A DNA stretch of 64,000 nt from Paenibacillaceae bacterium (GTDB lineage Bacteria > Bacillota > Bacilli > Paenibacillales > NBRC-103111), in NCBI GenBank assembly GCA_029256185.1, contig JAQSYI010000001.1:1-64000 (forward strand), written 5' to 3'. The notes beneath the pieces are model-generated. The model had not been told where the DNA came from. It ran no database searches and saw nothing but the letters and a program-made list of their open reading frames with translations. The position numbers were made by a program, and so were the translations under genes. Within the stretch, counting starts at the first letter, position 1. Each line of letters opens with the position of its first letter. This document shows positions 12,313 through 22,660 of the stretch, one piece after another.

Positions 12313-12675
12313 TTGTTGTTTGTGCAGAGAGAGAACCGGTTGACCCGGCGCGAGGACTTCAATAAAGTGTACCGGCATGGGAAATCGTCCGCCAATCACC
12401 AGCTTGTCGTATATGTGTTAAACCGTCCCCAATCTGCTGAGGGCGCCGGCTTCCGGCTGGGTATATCCGTCAGCAAGAAGGTAGGCAATGCGGTAGTCCG
12501 CAACCGGATGCGCCGAATGATCAAGGAAATTGTCCGGTTGAATGCAGACAAGCTGCTCCCAAGAAAAGATATGATTCTGATTGTGCGCAAGCCCGCGGTG
12601 GAAATGGAATATGCCGAATTGGAAAAAAGCGTGCTCCATGTTCTGAAACGGGCTGATATTCTCGTAAAGAAATAA
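12313..12675 (+). CDS. rnpA: Ribonuclease P protein component (start codon uncertain, TTG 12313 or GTG 12322)
   Basis: NRLTRREDFNKVYRHGKS...FRLGISVSKKVGNAVVRNRMRRMIKE. Confidence 0.95.
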   Translation: MLFVQRENRLTRREDFNKVYRHGKSSANHQLVVYVLNRPQSAEGAGFRLGISVSKKVGNAVVRNRMRRMIKEIVRLNADKLLPRKDMILIVRKPAVEMEYAELEKSVLHVLKRADILVKK

Positions 12676-12778
12676 CATCTTATCCGTCATGTTTTCTTTC
12701 GTGGATGAGATATGATATATTTAATTTGGGCATGACTGGATACCGGCTGCTTTTGTTGCAACCATAAGGAGGAACTGT

Positions 12779-13513
12779 GTGTTGATTCGTCGTTTGCAAA
12801 AGCTGTGGCCCTTGGGGCTGATTGTTTTTCTCTTGGCTGCGTGTGGTAAACCTAGTGACTTGACGCAGGAACGCACCGGAATTTGGACCAAGTTTTTTGT
12901 AGGTCCGCTGTCGGATACGCTGGATTGGTTCGCTAACCTTCTGTGGGGAGAATACGGACTTTCAATCCTGATTGTAACCATCATTATCCGATTTATTGTG
13001 TTGCCGCTTACTCTTCGCCAGTATAAGAGCTCCAAGGCGATGCAAGCGATTCAGCCGGAAATGGAGAAGCTGAAGAAGAAGTATAAGGATGACCCGAAGA
13101 AGCAACAGGAAGAAACGATGCTGCTGTTCCAGAAGCATGGTGTTAATCCTCTTGCCGGGTGCTTCCCGATCCTGATTCAGATGCCGATTCTGATTGCGCT
13201 TTATAATGCCATTATGTACAACCCTTACATCAAGGATCATTCGTTCCTATGGCTGCAGCTGTCGGAGAAGGACCCTTATTATATTTTGCCGATTCTTGCT
13301 GCGATTACAACGTTTGTTCAACAAAAGGTTACCATGGCCATGCAGCCTAACCCGCAACAAAATTCCGCAATGGCGATGCTGTTGTACGTGATGCCGGTTA
13401 TGATTTTCGTGATGTCCATGTCTTTTGCATCTGCATTGCCGCTATATTGGGTATACAGCAACACATTCTCCATCGCTCAGACCTATTTCATTTATCGTCC
13501 ATCTAAAAAGTAG
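12779..13513 (+). CDS. yidC: YidC/SpoIIIJ/OxaI membrane protein insertase
   Basis: Lipobox LLAACGKP; YGLSILIVTIIIRFIVLPLTLRQYKSSKAMQAIQPEM; Jag downstream. Confidence 0.95.
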   Translation: MLIRRLQKLWPLGLIVFLLAACGKPSDLTQERTGIWTKFFVGPLSDTLDWFANLLWGEYGLSILIVTIIIRFIVLPLTLRQYKSSKAMQAIQPEMEKLKKKYKDDPKKQQEETMLLFQKHGVNPLAGCFPILIQMPILIALYNAIMYNPYIKDHSFLWLQLSEKDPYYILPILAAITTFVQQKVTMAMQPNPQQNSAMAMLLYVMPVMIFVMSMSFASALPLYWVYSNTFSIAQTYFIYRPSKK

Positions 13514-13522
13514 AGGTGGCCA

Positions 13523-14149
13523 TTGATGACGACGAAGACGCTTATAGTCACGGGTAAAACGGTAGAAGAGGCAGTAAAGCTTGGACTGTCGCAATGGAAC
13601 GTTCCCGAAAGTCGTGTGAAGGTTGAAGTGCTTGTGCAAGCCGCCAAGGGGTTATTTGGTCTGTTCGGTGCGAAGGATGCTCAGGTTCGGCTGGAGCTGA
13701 TTCCCGATGCTGTTGAAGAAGCGGTGGCTTTCCTGGATGAGGTTTTCTCCACAATGAAGGTGAATGCCTCTATTGAACGCAAGGATGACCGGGATGGAAT
13801 TTTGCTTAATGTGACTGGAGGAGAGCTGGGAATCCTAATTGGCCGCCGCGGCCAGACCTTGGACTCCTTGCAGTATCTGGTCAATATTGTTGCCAACCGT
13901 TATTCGGACAAACATATCCGTATTATTCTGGATGCAGAGCAGTTCCGGGAACGCCGCAGAAAGACACTGGAGGAGCTGTCGGCCAGATTGGCTACCCGGG
14001 TGGTTCGGACCAAGAAGGATGTGGTGCTGGAGCCTATGTCTCCTGCAGACCGCAAGGTTATTCATTTCCAGCTGCAGGATCATCCATCTGTCCGTACTTA
14101 CAGCAAGGGAGACGAGCCGAACCGGCGTGTTGTTATTTCCCTCCGTTAA
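13523..14149 (+). CDS. jag: RNA-binding protein Jag/KhpB (Jag-N, KH, R3H)
   Basis: GKTVEEAVKLGLSQWNV, GILIGRRGQTLDSLQYLVN and MSPADRKVIHFQLQDHPSVRTYSKGDEPNRRVVI. Confidence 0.95.
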   Translation: MMTTKTLIVTGKTVEEAVKLGLSQWNVPESRVKVEVLVQAAKGLFGLFGAKDAQVRLELIPDAVEEAVAFLDEVFSTMKVNASIERKDDRDGILLNVTGGELGILIGRRGQTLDSLQYLVNIVANRYSDKHIRIILDAEQFRERRRKTLEELSARLATRVVRTKKDVVLEPMSPADRKVIHFQLQDHPSVRTYSKGDEPNRRVVISLR

Positions 14150-14157
14150 TCAATCCG

Positions 14158-14198
14158 CGCAATGACTTCCGGCAGTTGGCGAAGTCATTGCGTTTTTT
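14158..14198 (+). terminator. Intrinsic terminator between jag and mnmE
   Basis: CGCAATGACTTC ... GAAGTCATTGCG TTTTTT. Confidence 0.85.
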
Positions 14199-14234
14199 GC
14201 TAATGAACAATGATAAGTGGAGGAGCTCAAGAGG

Positions 14235-15611
14235 ATGATAAAGGATACCATTGCGGCTATTTCCACACCTTTGGGAGAAGGGGGAATCGCGGTGATCCGC
14301 ATAAGCGGGGAACAGGCGGTTCAGACGGCTGAGGCCATCCTTCATTCCAAAATAAAGCTGTCTCAGGTTTCCACCCATACGGTACAATACGGCCATATTG
14401 TCGATCGGGCATCAGGTGAGAGAGTGGAAGAGGTGCTGGTTACAGTTATGCTTGCGCCCCGCTCCTTTACGATGGAGGATGTAGTGGAGATCAGCTGCCA
14501 TGGCGGGTTGGTTGCTGTCCGCAGAGTGCTGGAGCTGGTGTTGGCATCCGGCGCCCGCTTGGCTGAGCCTGGCGAATTCACCAAACGCGCCTTCTTGAAC
14601 GGGCGGATTGATCTGACGCAGGCTGAAGCGGTCATGGATCTGATCCGTTCCAAGTCGGATCGTGCCTCCAGGATTGCCCTGAAGCAGATGGAAGGCTCCT
14701 TATCCAAGCGGATTAGGGGACTTAGGTCCCGTTTATTAGAGTTAATGGCTCATATTGAGGTTAATATTGATTATCCCGAGCATGATGTTGAGGAATTGAC
14801 CAGTGCCCATATTCAGACGGAGACAAAGGCAGCATTGACGGAGATAGAGGCCTTGCTTCGTTCGGCGGAGCAGGGGAAGATACTGCGGGAGGGACTGGTT
14901 ACGGCGATTGTGGGACGTCCCAATGTGGGGAAGTCCAGTCTGCTTAATGCCCTCGCACGGGAAAACAAGGCGATTGTTACGGAAATACCGGGAACGACGC
15001 GGGATGTGATTGAGGAATATGTGACGGTTAACGGCATCCCTCTGAAGCTGCTTGATACGGCGGGCATCCGGGAAACCACGGATATTGTGGAACAGATCGG
15101 CGTTTCCCGTTCCCGCGAGGCTTTGGAGGACGCCGATTTGGTGCTGCTCGTTGTTAACGGCGCCGAACAACTGCAGGAGGATGACCGGAAGCTGCTCAGC
15201 CAACTGCGGGACAAGCAGACATTGGTGCTGGTTAATAAGACGGATCTGCCGCTCCAATTGGAGCTGGCTGCCATTAAGGAGATGTACCAGGAACAACGGA
15301 TTATATTGCTTTCTGTACAAGAGGAGCAGGGACTCGACCGGCTGGAACAGGCGATTTCAGCGTTGTTCTTTTCCGGATCGGTGGAAGCCGGCGATATGAC
15401 TTATGTCAGTAATGTCCGGCATATTCACTTGTTGAAGCGTACTTTGCTTTCCTTGGAGGAAGCCCTCAATGCGGCCCAAGCGATGGTGCCCATTGATTTG
15501 GTGCAGATTGATATCCGCAATGCCTGGGAGCAGTTGGGAGAGATTATCGGCGATTCTGCCGGTGAGTCGCTGATCGACCAGATTTTTTCACAGTTTTGTC
15601 TGGGGAAATAA
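14235..15611 (+). CDS. mnmE: tRNA modification GTPase MnmE
   Basis: [36 protein letters not shown] and C-terminal FCLGK. Confidence 0.98.
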   Translation: MIKDTIAAISTPLGEGGIAVIRISGEQAVQTAEAILHSKIKLSQVSTHTVQYGHIVDRASGERVEEVLVTVMLAPRSFTMEDVVEISCHGGLVAVRRVLELVLASGARLAEPGEFTKRAFLNGRIDLTQAEAVMDLIRSKSDRASRIALKQMEGSLSKRIRGLRSRLLELMAHIEVNIDYPEHDVEELTSAHIQTETKAALTEIEALLRSAEQGKILREGLVTAIVGRPNVGKSSLLNALARENKAIVTEIPGTTRDVIEEYVTVNGIPLKLLDTAGIRETTDIVEQIGVSRSREALEDADLVLLVVNGAEQLQEDDRKLLSQLRDKQTLVLVNKTDLPLQLELAAIKEMYQEQRIILLSVQEEQGLDRLEQAISALFFSGSVEAGDMTYVSNVRHIHLLKRTLLSLEEALNAAQAMVPIDLVQIDIRNAWEQLGEIIGDSAGESLIDQIFSQFCLGK

Positions 15612-15640
15612 AGCTGGTTCGAGCTCAGAGAGTGATTATA

Positions 15641-15780
15641 AAGTCAGCTTTGCTAAAGCAAAGCCTAGATAATGCAAAAGCCAGCAATGTCCGCATTGCT
15701 TAGATTATGCTTACGAAGTTAGCTTTGCTTTAGCAAAGCTTAGTTAATGCTTACGAAGTCAGCAATGCGGAGCATTGCTT
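15641..15780 (+). repeat. Four tandem palindromic hairpin units in the mnmE-mnmG intergenic region
   Basis: GCTTTGCTAAAGCAAAGC (15647-15664), AGCAATGTCCGCATTGCT (15683-15700), GCTTTGCTTTAGCAAAGC (15722-15739) and AGCAATGCGGAGCATTGCT (15761-15779), spaced 36, 39 and 39 nt. Confidence 0.9.
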
Positions 15781-15798
15781 TTAGGAGGTGCAACCACT

Positions 15799-17688
15799 AT
15801 GGGATATGTAGCAGGTGTTTATGAAGTAATTGTGGTTGGAGCAGGCCATGCAGGCTGTGAGGCGGCACTGGCTGCTGCCCGGATGGGCTGCAAAACCCTG
15901 CTGCTGACCATTAATTTGGATATGGTAGCCTTTATGCCCTGCAATCCGTCGATTGGCGGACCGGCCAAGGGGCATGTGGTGCGGGAAATCGACGCGTTGG
16001 GCGGGGAGATGGGACGCAACATCGATAAGACATATATTCAGCTTAGAACGCTGAATACAGGCAAGGGTCCTGCTGTGCACGCACTGCGGGCTCAAGCGGA
16101 CAAGGCTTTGTACCAGCGGACGATGAAGGAGACCATTGAGAAAACAGAGAATCTGACTCTGATTCAGGGCATGGTAGAGGAGTTGTTGGTAGAAGAAGGC
16201 GTCTGCAAGGGGGTAGTAACCAAGACGGGAGCCCAATATTTCGCTCAGGCTGTTGTGGTGACAACAGGCACGTATCTGCGGGGCAGGGTCATTATTGGTG
16301 AGCTTATGTATGAGAGCGGGCCAAACAACCAGCAGCCGTCTGTCCGGTTATCTGCCTGTTTGAAGGAATTGGGGCTTCAGCTGGTGAGGTTTAAGACCGG
16401 CACTCCGCCGCGGGTGCACGGAGATACCATTGATTTTTCCAAGACGGAAATTCAGCCGGGTGATGAACATCCCAAATTTTTCTCCTTCGAGACAGTAGAG
16501 GAGATTCCCAATCAACTGCCCTGTTGGCTTACTTATACATCACCGGAAACCCATCAGGTGATTAACGACAATCTTCATCGGGCACCTATGTTCTCCGGAG
16601 CCATTGAGGGGACAGGCCCCCGTTATTGTCCATCGATTGAGGACAAGATTGTCCGGTTTGCCGACAAGCCTAAGCACCAGATTTTTTTGGAGCCAGAGGG
16701 GAGAAGCACATCGGAATATTATGTTCAAGGTCTGTCCACCAGCATGCCGGAAGACGTCCAGTTGAGGATTCTTCGTTCCATTCCCGGTCTAGAGCAGGTG
16801 CAGATGATGCGCACCGGCTATGCCATTGAATATGATGCGGTAATCCCGACCCAGCTGCGGCCGTCTCTGGAGACGAAACTTATTGCGGGGTTGTTCACTG
16901 CCGGACAGATCAATGGCACTTCAGGCTATGAAGAGGCCGCCGGTCAAGGAATTATGGCGGGCATTAATGCCGCCAGGAAGATTCAAGGTAAAGAAGCAGT
17001 TGTATTAGACCGGTCTGAAGCCTATATTGGAGTGCTGATTGATGATCTGGTGACCAAGGGAACGAATGATCCCTATCGGTTGCTTACCTCACGGGCGGAA
17101 TACCGTCTGCTTTTGCGCAATGACAATGCGGATTTGCGTCTGACTCCCATCGGGTACGAAATCGGATTAATTACCGGGGAACGGTATCAGCGTTTTACCA
17201 ACAAGCGGGAGATGATAGCCCTTGAATTAGATCGTCTCAAAAAAACAAGGGTGCGTCCGGAAGAGCATGTTCAGGAAATTTTGCGCGAAGCGGGAACGGT
17301 GGAGCTGAATAATTCCAGCGATCTTTTGTCCCTTCTGCGTCGTCCGGAAGTGAATATGGATCACATCGAACGTATGATCCCGTCTCCGTATCCGCTGACT
17401 CCTGAAGTTAAGGAGCAGGTGGAGATTGAGGTTAAATACGAAGGATACATTGAGAAGCAGCTTCAACAAGTGGAGCGGCTAAAGAAGATGGAGAAAAAGC
17501 GGATACCTGAGGATATCGATTACAGCCATATCCATGGGATTGCCAATGAAGCGAAGCAAAAGCTGGAGCAGATCAGGCCCATATCGATTGGACAAGCCTC
17601 GCGGATTGCCGGTGTAACACCTGCGGATATTTCGATTCTGCTGGTTTATCTGGAGCACTATAACCGGGTCACGGCGGCGAAATCATGA
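15799..17688 (+). CDS. mnmG: tRNA uridine-5-carboxymethylaminomethyl modification protein MnmG/GidA
   Basis: [50 protein letters not shown] and [17 protein letters not shown]. Start at ATG 15799 with GGAGGTG, not at the track's 15775. Confidence 0.98.
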   Translation: MGYVAGVYEVIVVGAGHAGCEAALAAARMGCKTLLLTINLDMVAFMPCNPSIGGPAKGHVVREIDALGGEMGRNIDKTYIQLRTLNTGKGPAVHALRAQADKALYQRTMKETIEKTENLTLIQGMVEELLVEEGVCKGVVTKTGAQYFAQAVVVTTGTYLRGRVIIGELMYESGPNNQQPSVRLSACLKELGLQLVRFKTGTPPRVHGDTIDFSKTEIQPGDEHPKFFSFETVEEIPNQLPCWLTYTSPETHQVINDNLHRAPMFSGAIEGTGPRYCPSIEDKIVRFADKPKHQIFLEPEGRSTSEYYVQGLSTSMPEDVQLRILRSIPGLEQVQMMRTGYAIEYDAVIPTQLRPSLETKLIAGLFTAGQINGTSGYEEAAGQGIMAGINAARKIQGKEAVVLDRSEAYIGVLIDDLVTKGTNDPYRLLTSRAEYRLLLRNDNADLRLTPIGYEIGLITGERYQRFTNKREMIALELDRLKKTRVRPEEHVQEILREAGTVELNNSSDLLSLLRRPEVNMDHIERMIPSPYPLTPEVKEQVEIEVKYEGYIEKQLQQVERLKKMEKKRIPEDIDYSHIHGIANEAKQKLEQIRPISIGQASRIAGVTPADISILLVYLEHYNRVTAAKS

Positions 17689-18413
17689 TGATGGATGCTG
17701 TACAGGAGCAGTTCGTCAAGATGTTGGCTAAGCAGAGTTTGGAGCTTGCGGCTTCACAACTGGAGCAGTTCGAGCTTTATTACCGGTTATTGGTGGAATG
17801 GAATGAGAAGATCAATCTCACGGCTATTACAGACCGGGAACAGGTTTATCTCAAACATTTCTATGATTCAATCACCTTATCCTTTTTTGTCAGAATGGAT
17901 AGGGTGAAGACGATGGCTGATATAGGCGCCGGGGCCGGGTTTCCTTCCTTGCCCGTGAAGATCGCCTACCCTCATCTTAACCTGACTATTGTGGATTCCC
18001 TAAACAAGCGTATTGTCTTCCTCGAACAATTGGTCCGGCAGTTGGGGCTCGCCCAGATTGTTTGTGTTCATGCCCGGGCAGAAGAAGCCGGCAGAATGCC
18101 GCAGTTTCGTGACCGGTTTGATTTGGTCAGCGCTCGTGCTGTTGCCAGATTGAATGTGCTTAATGAGCTTTGCCTGCCGTTTGTTAAAGTGGGAGGGAGC
18201 TTTGCGGCAATGAAGGGAGCCCATTCGGCTGAAGAGTTAAACGAAGCCAAGACTTCAATCAAGCTGCTCCAAGCCAGGCTGGAGGGAGTCCACACATTCC
18301 AGTTGCCTATTGAGCATGCAGAGCGGAATATTATTGTGCTCAACAAGTTGGAACCCACTCCCGCCAAGTTTCCCCGCAAGCCGGGAACACCCGCCAAGGA
18401 GCCTATCTGTTAA
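17685..18413 (+). CDS. rsmG: 16S rRNA (guanine527-N7)-methyltransferase RsmG
   Basis: [27 protein letters not shown] and [16 protein letters not shown]. Confidence 0.96.
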   Translation: MMMDAVQEQFVKMLAKQSLELAASQLEQFELYYRLLVEWNEKINLTAITDREQVYLKHFYDSITLSFFVRMDRVKTMADIGAGAGFPSLPVKIAYPHLNLTIVDSLNKRIVFLEQLVRQLGLAQIVCVHARAEEAGRMPQFRDRFDLVSARAVARLNVLNELCLPFVKVGGSFAAMKGAHSAEELNEAKTSIKLLQARLEGVHTFQLPIEHAERNIIVLNKLEPTPAKFPRKPGTPAKEPIC

Positions 18414-18456
18414 CGGGGAATGGTATTATTGATGGTTAGCATGATTACAATTGATT

Positions 18457-18472
18457 TGTTTCACGTGGAACA
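18457..18472. promoter_or_regulatory. parS site (perfect)
   Basis: TGTTTCACGTGGAACA, identical to the Bacillus parS consensus. Confidence 0.97.
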
Positions 18473-18568
18473 TTATTCTTTCTCCTCCAGGCTGGGATAA
18501 GCAGGAATTCGCCTTAGGATGGAGAATCTATTATATTATACCTTTCAAGTATCCGAAAATGAAGTTGG

Positions 18569-19399
18569 GTGAATGAAAAGCCTATGAAGGAGCAATTGTC
18601 CAAATTATTCGGGTTAACGGAAAAACCTTCGGGTGATGAGGTGAAGCTGCTGCCGTTGGAGCAGATTGTGCCCAGTCCGTTTCAACCAAGAACGGTTTTT
18701 GATGAAGATCGTATTGATGAACTGTGCCAGACCATTAAAACTCACGGTGTGATTCAACCCATTGTTGTCCGTATTCGTGAGGGGCAGTTTGAGATTATTG
18801 CCGGGGAAAGACGCTTCAGAGCGGTCAGGAAGCTTGGTTTGGAGACTATTCCTGCAATTATCCGGGAATTTAACGATTCCCAGGCTGCATCAATTGCTCT
18901 GATCGAGAATTTGCAGCGGGAGGGTTTGACCTCTATTGAAGAAGCAATGGCGTATCAACAGCTCATCGAGCTTCATCAGTTGACACAAGAAAGCTTGGCT
19001 CAGCGGTTGGGGAAGAGCCAATCAACCATTGCCAACAAGATCCGGTTGCTCCAGTTGTGTGGTCCTGTTAAACAGGCTTTGCTCAACCGGCAAATTACAG
19101 AGCGTCATGCCCGGGCATTGTTAGCTTTGGAGACAGAAGAGCTGCAGGTAAAGGTATTGGAAGATATTATTGCCAAAGAATTAAATGTAAAGCAAACGGA
19201 AGCTCGGGTTGAATTTTATAAGGAATCGAACAAAATAAAGAAATCAAAGCGGGTATTTTTTGCGAAAAATGTCAGGCTTGCTTTAAATACTATTCGACAG
19301 TCTGTCGATATGGTGGCCAATACGGGGATGCAAATCAAAACGGATGAAAAAGATTATGAAGATCACTATGAGATTATTATTCGTATTCCCAAACAGTAA
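18569..19399 (+). CDS. noc: Nucleoid occlusion protein Noc (ParB family); start could be ATG 18584
   Basis: ParB-like IVPSPFQPRTVFDEDRIDELCQTIKTHGVIQPIVVR..GERRFRA; located between rsmG and soj/parA. Confidence 0.9.
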   Translation: MNEKPMKEQLSKLFGLTEKPSGDEVKLLPLEQIVPSPFQPRTVFDEDRIDELCQTIKTHGVIQPIVVRIREGQFEIIAGERRFRAVRKLGLETIPAIIREFNDSQAASIALIENLQREGLTSIEEAMAYQQLIELHQLTQESLAQRLGKSQSTIANKIRLLQLCGPVKQALLNRQITERHARALLALETEELQVKVLEDIIAKELNVKQTEARVEFYKESNKIKKSKRVFFAKNVRLALNTIRQSVDMVANTGMQIKTDEKDYEDHYEIIIRIPKQ

Positions 19400-19425
19400 A
19401 ATTATATATAAGCAGACTTATGGAT

Positions 19426-19446
19426 AAGCTCCTAAGGGAGCTTTTT
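19426..19446 (+). terminator. noc terminator
   Basis: AAGCTCC-TAA-GGGAGCTTTTTCTT. Confidence 0.75.
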
Positions 19447-19646
19447 CTTGACGGCTTCATAGTGGTCATGAATTTTGTTCACATAATTGTGTTTAAGAAG
19501 AGGATTATTGTTGCTGGAAATGAGATTTCACTTAAGCTCTCTATGTGATTGTGATATACTTAAACTTAGCTGTTTTTGAATAGAAGGACTACCCCAAACA
19601 AAGTTGTTATTCACTACAATGGACTCTGATAACCTTAACTACTCTG

Positions 19647-19684
19647 CCACTTCATCGGAAATGCGGATTGAAGTGGATTTTTTC
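19647..19684 (+). terminator. Terminator-like hairpin just upstream of parA/soj
   Basis: CCACTTCA-N14-TGAAGTGG-ATTTTTTC, perfect 8-bp stem. Confidence 0.75.
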
Positions 19685-19745
19685 TCGCCAAATCCGGCGG
19701 TTAGTGATCACGTAACATGGAATTTTAATTTGTTCTGAGGTGAAT

Positions 19746-20510
19746 GTGTTGGCAAAAATTATAGCGATAACCAACCAGAAGGGCGGAGTAGGCAAGACTA
19801 CGACATCCGTCAATCTAGGCGCTTCTTTGGCTACTTTAGGCAAACGAGTGCTTCTGGTAGATATTGACCCGCAGGGCAATACCACCAGTGGAGTTGGTAT
19901 TAATAAGGCTGATGTAAGCAATTGTATTTATGATGTCATTATCAATGATGTGAATCCCAAAGACGCTATTATGCCAACCAATATTGATAATCTAAAGATT
20001 ATACCTGCAACCATTCAACTGGCAGGGGCCGAGATCGAATTGGTTCCTACCATCTCCAGAGAGGTTCGGCTGAAGAAATCGCTGCATCTGGTTAAGCATA
20101 TGTTTGATTACATCCTAATTGATTGTCCTCCATCATTGGGGATCTTGACGATTAATTCTCTTACTGCCGCTGATTCCGTCATTATTCCGATTCAATGCGA
20201 GTTTTATGCATTGGAGGGGTTGAGTCAGTTGTTGAATACAGTTCGTTTGGTCCAGAAACATCTGAATACAACGCTTCAAATTGAAGGTGTACTTTTGACC
20301 ATGTTTGATGCCCGGACTAATCTGGGGATACAGGTGATTGAAGAGGTAAAAAAATATTTTCAGCAAAAAGTATATCAAACGATTATTCCCAGAAATGTCC
20401 GTCTAAGTGAAGCGCCCAGCCATGGGCAATCAATCGTTACATATGATCCCAGATCCAAGGGTGCTGAGGTATATATGGAGTTAGCGAAGGAAGTGGTTAG
20501 CTGTGAATAA
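19746..20510 (+). CDS. soj: Chromosome partitioning ATPase ParA/Soj
   Basis: KIIAITNQKGGVGKTTTSVNLGASLA and VDIDPQGNTTSGVG; overlaps parB. Start GTG 19746 or TTG 19749. Confidence 0.97.
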   Translation: MLAKIIAITNQKGGVGKTTTSVNLGASLATLGKRVLLVDIDPQGNTTSGVGINKADVSNCIYDVIINDVNPKDAIMPTNIDNLKIIPATIQLAGAEIELVPTISREVRLKKSLHLVKHMFDYILIDCPPSLGILTINSLTAADSVIIPIQCEFYALEGLSQLLNTVRLVQKHLNTTLQIEGVLLTMFDARTNLGIQVIEEVKKYFQQKVYQTIIPRNVRLSEAPSHGQSIVTYDPRSKGAEVYMELAKEVVSCE

Positions 20511-21360
20511 ACGATTGGGAAAGGGGCTGGATGCGCTTATCCCATCCCTTAGTGTGAATGATGATGACAAGGTGATTGAGATTCCCGTCACCCAGCTAAG
20601 GGCCAATCCTTACCAGCCGCGCAAAACTTTTAATGAAGAGAGCATTCAGGAATTGGCTGCTTCGATTAAGGAGCATGGGGTTATACAGCCCATTATAGTC
20701 AGGACGGTCTTGAAGGGTTACGAGATCATCGCCGGCGAGCGCAGATTCCGGGCTTCCCAATTATGCGGGTTGACCACAATCCCTGCTGTTGTCCGCAAGT
20801 TCTCCGATCAACAGGTGATGGAGATCGCTTTAATCGAGAATGTGCAGCGTGAAGACTTGAACGCTATGGAACAGGCGCTGGCCTATCAGGCGCTGATTGA
20901 CCAATTCAAGCTGACACAAGAAGAACTATCTATGAAGGTGGGCAAGAGCCGTTCTCATATTGCCAACTTCTTGCGGTTGATTCAGTTGCCGGAGGAAATC
21001 AAGCAATATGTTTCACGTGGAACAATTTCCATGGGACATGCCAGAGCAATCGCTGGTGTGAAGGATGACGCCAAGAAAAAAGAACTCGCTTCGATTACGA
21101 TAAAGCAACAATGGAGCGTCCGTGAATTGGAGGAAGCCATCCAGAAGTTGGACGAGCAGAAGGAGAAAGAAACACCTAAGCAGAAGAACCGTAAGAAGGA
21201 CCCGTACATGGACGAAGTGGAAGAAAATCTCCGCAGCATATTCCGTACTACGGTAAAGATCAAGGCTCAGCAGCAGAACAAAGGCAAGATTGAGCTTTCC
21301 TATTATTCCAAGGATGATTTGGAAAGAATATTAGAGCTTCTACAAGGCAAAATAAGCTAA
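20503..21360 (+). CDS. spo0J: Chromosome partitioning protein ParB/Spo0J
   Basis: MNKRLGKGLDALIPSL, ANPYQPRKTFNEESIQELAASIKEHGVIQPIIVR and HTH KVGKSRSHIANFLRLIQLP. Confidence 0.97.
   Translation: MNKRLGKGLDALIPSLSVNDDDKVIEIPVTQLRANPYQPRKTFNEESIQELAASIKEHGVIQPIIVRTVLKGYEIIAGERRFRASQLCGLTTIPAVVRKFSDQQVMEIALIENVQREDLNAMEQALAYQALIDQFKLTQEELSMKVGKSRSHIANFLRLIQLPEEIKQYVSRGTISMGHARAIAGVKDDAKKKELASITIKQQWSVRELEEAIQKLDEQKEKETPKQKNRKKDPYMDEVEENLRSIFRTTVKIKAQQQNKGKIELSYYSKDDLERILELLQGKIS
21009..21024. promoter_or_regulatory. parS site (perfect) inside parB
   Basis: TGTTTCACGTGGAACA within the parB reading frame. Confidence 0.97.
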
Positions 21361-21468
21361 TAGTTGAAAAACAAGAAGCATACCTAGCCGGCTTGGAGCT
21401 TTCAGGCTGCCGGGGTATGCTTTACTACTAAGTTAACCGTATCTTTTGCTGACAGGGGGGATAAGGAC

Positions 21469-22617
21469 ATGATACGTTACTTGGATAATGCGGCTACGTC
21501 TTGGCCGAAGCCGGCCCAGGTGGCTGAAGCAATGGCGACATGCGTCAGGGAGTATGCAGCCAATCCGGGAAGAGGGGGCCATCAACTGGCTGTACAGGCA
21601 AGCCGAACCCTGTTTCAGACCAGAGTGCAGTTGGCAAAGTTGTTCAACATTCGGAATGCCAATGATATTGTCTATACTTCGAATACAACAGAAGGTCTGA
21701 ATCTGGCGATCAAAGGTTTTTTCAAGCCGGGTATGCATATGATAAGCACGGGGATCGAGCACAACTCAGTCCGCAGGCCGCTGGAGTATCTGGCGCGGCG
21801 ACAAGGGGCTCAGATAAGCTACCTGAAGACTGAGCAAAGGGGATATATTGATCTCAAGCAGCTGGAGCAAGAAATACGGGCCAATACCGGCTTGGTTGTG
21901 GTTAATCACAGTTCTAATCTCTTGGGAAACATTCAGCCGATGGCGGAGGTTGGGCAGATTTGTGCGCAAAAAGGCATTAGATTACTGGTGGATGCTGCAC
22001 AATCTGCCGGCGTAATTCCGGTGGATGTAGAGGCTATGGGAATTCATATGTTGGCCTTTCCCGGCCACAAAGGATTGATGGGACCTCAAGGTACAGGGGG
22101 GTTATACATTCATCCTGACATTGATTTGGAGCCTCTGCTCCATGGGGGGACAGGCAGCCAATCGGAGGCAGTGGACCAGCCCAATGTCCGTCCGGACCGT
22201 TATGAAGCGGGCACATTGAACACCCCGGGCATTGCCGGGTTGGGAGAAGGGGTCCGATTTGTGCTGCAAACTGGTGTTGAAATTATTCATGCCAAGGAAT
22301 ATATGCTGTGCCAGGAGCTAATGGAAGGGTTGTTGGGAATTGATGGGGTGCAGGTGCTGGGGCCGGATTTGGGGGAAAATAGAACTGGAATTGTCTCCTT
22401 CCGTCTGGCAAATGCCGATGCTTCCGAGGTAGCCTTTATTCTGGATCAATCGTTTCAGATTGCAGTGCGGGCAGGGTATCATTGCACTCCCTTGGCGCAT
22501 GAGTCGGCAGGGACGTTGGAGACGGGAGCGGTTCGCTCAAGCGTAGGCTGGTTTACCACAAAAGAAGATATTGCTGCATTAATTGAGGCCGTTAAGGAAA
22601 TCAGAAAAAGCTTATAA
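21469..22617 (+). CDS. PLP-dependent aminotransferase class V / cysteine desulfurase-like protein
   Basis: YLDNAATSWPKP, SSNLLGNIQPM, VDAAQSAGVIPVDVE, FPGHKGLMGPQGTGGLY and RAGYHCTPLAHE. Confidence 0.92.
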   Translation: MIRYLDNAATSWPKPAQVAEAMATCVREYAANPGRGGHQLAVQASRTLFQTRVQLAKLFNIRNANDIVYTSNTTEGLNLAIKGFFKPGMHMISTGIEHNSVRRPLEYLARRQGAQISYLKTEQRGYIDLKQLEQEIRANTGLVVVNHSSNLLGNIQPMAEVGQICAQKGIRLLVDAAQSAGVIPVDVEAMGIHMLAFPGHKGLMGPQGTGGLYIHPDIDLEPLLHGGTGSQSEAVDQPNVRPDRYEAGTLNTPGIAGLGEGVRFVLQTGVEIIHAKEYMLCQELMEGLLGIDGVQVLGPDLGENRTGIVSFRLANADASEVAFILDQSFQIAVRAGYHCTPLAHESAGTLETGAVRSSVGWFTTKEDIAALIEAVKEIRKSL

Positions 22618-22660
22618 GTAACCAGGATAATGGCAAACTCAAGGATATGGTGATGGGAAC

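Noticed and set aside
15775-15798. Upstream start of mnmG proposed by the ORF track
   Set aside because: That start lies inside the fourth hairpin and upstream of the AGGAGGTG; ATG 15799 fits homologues.
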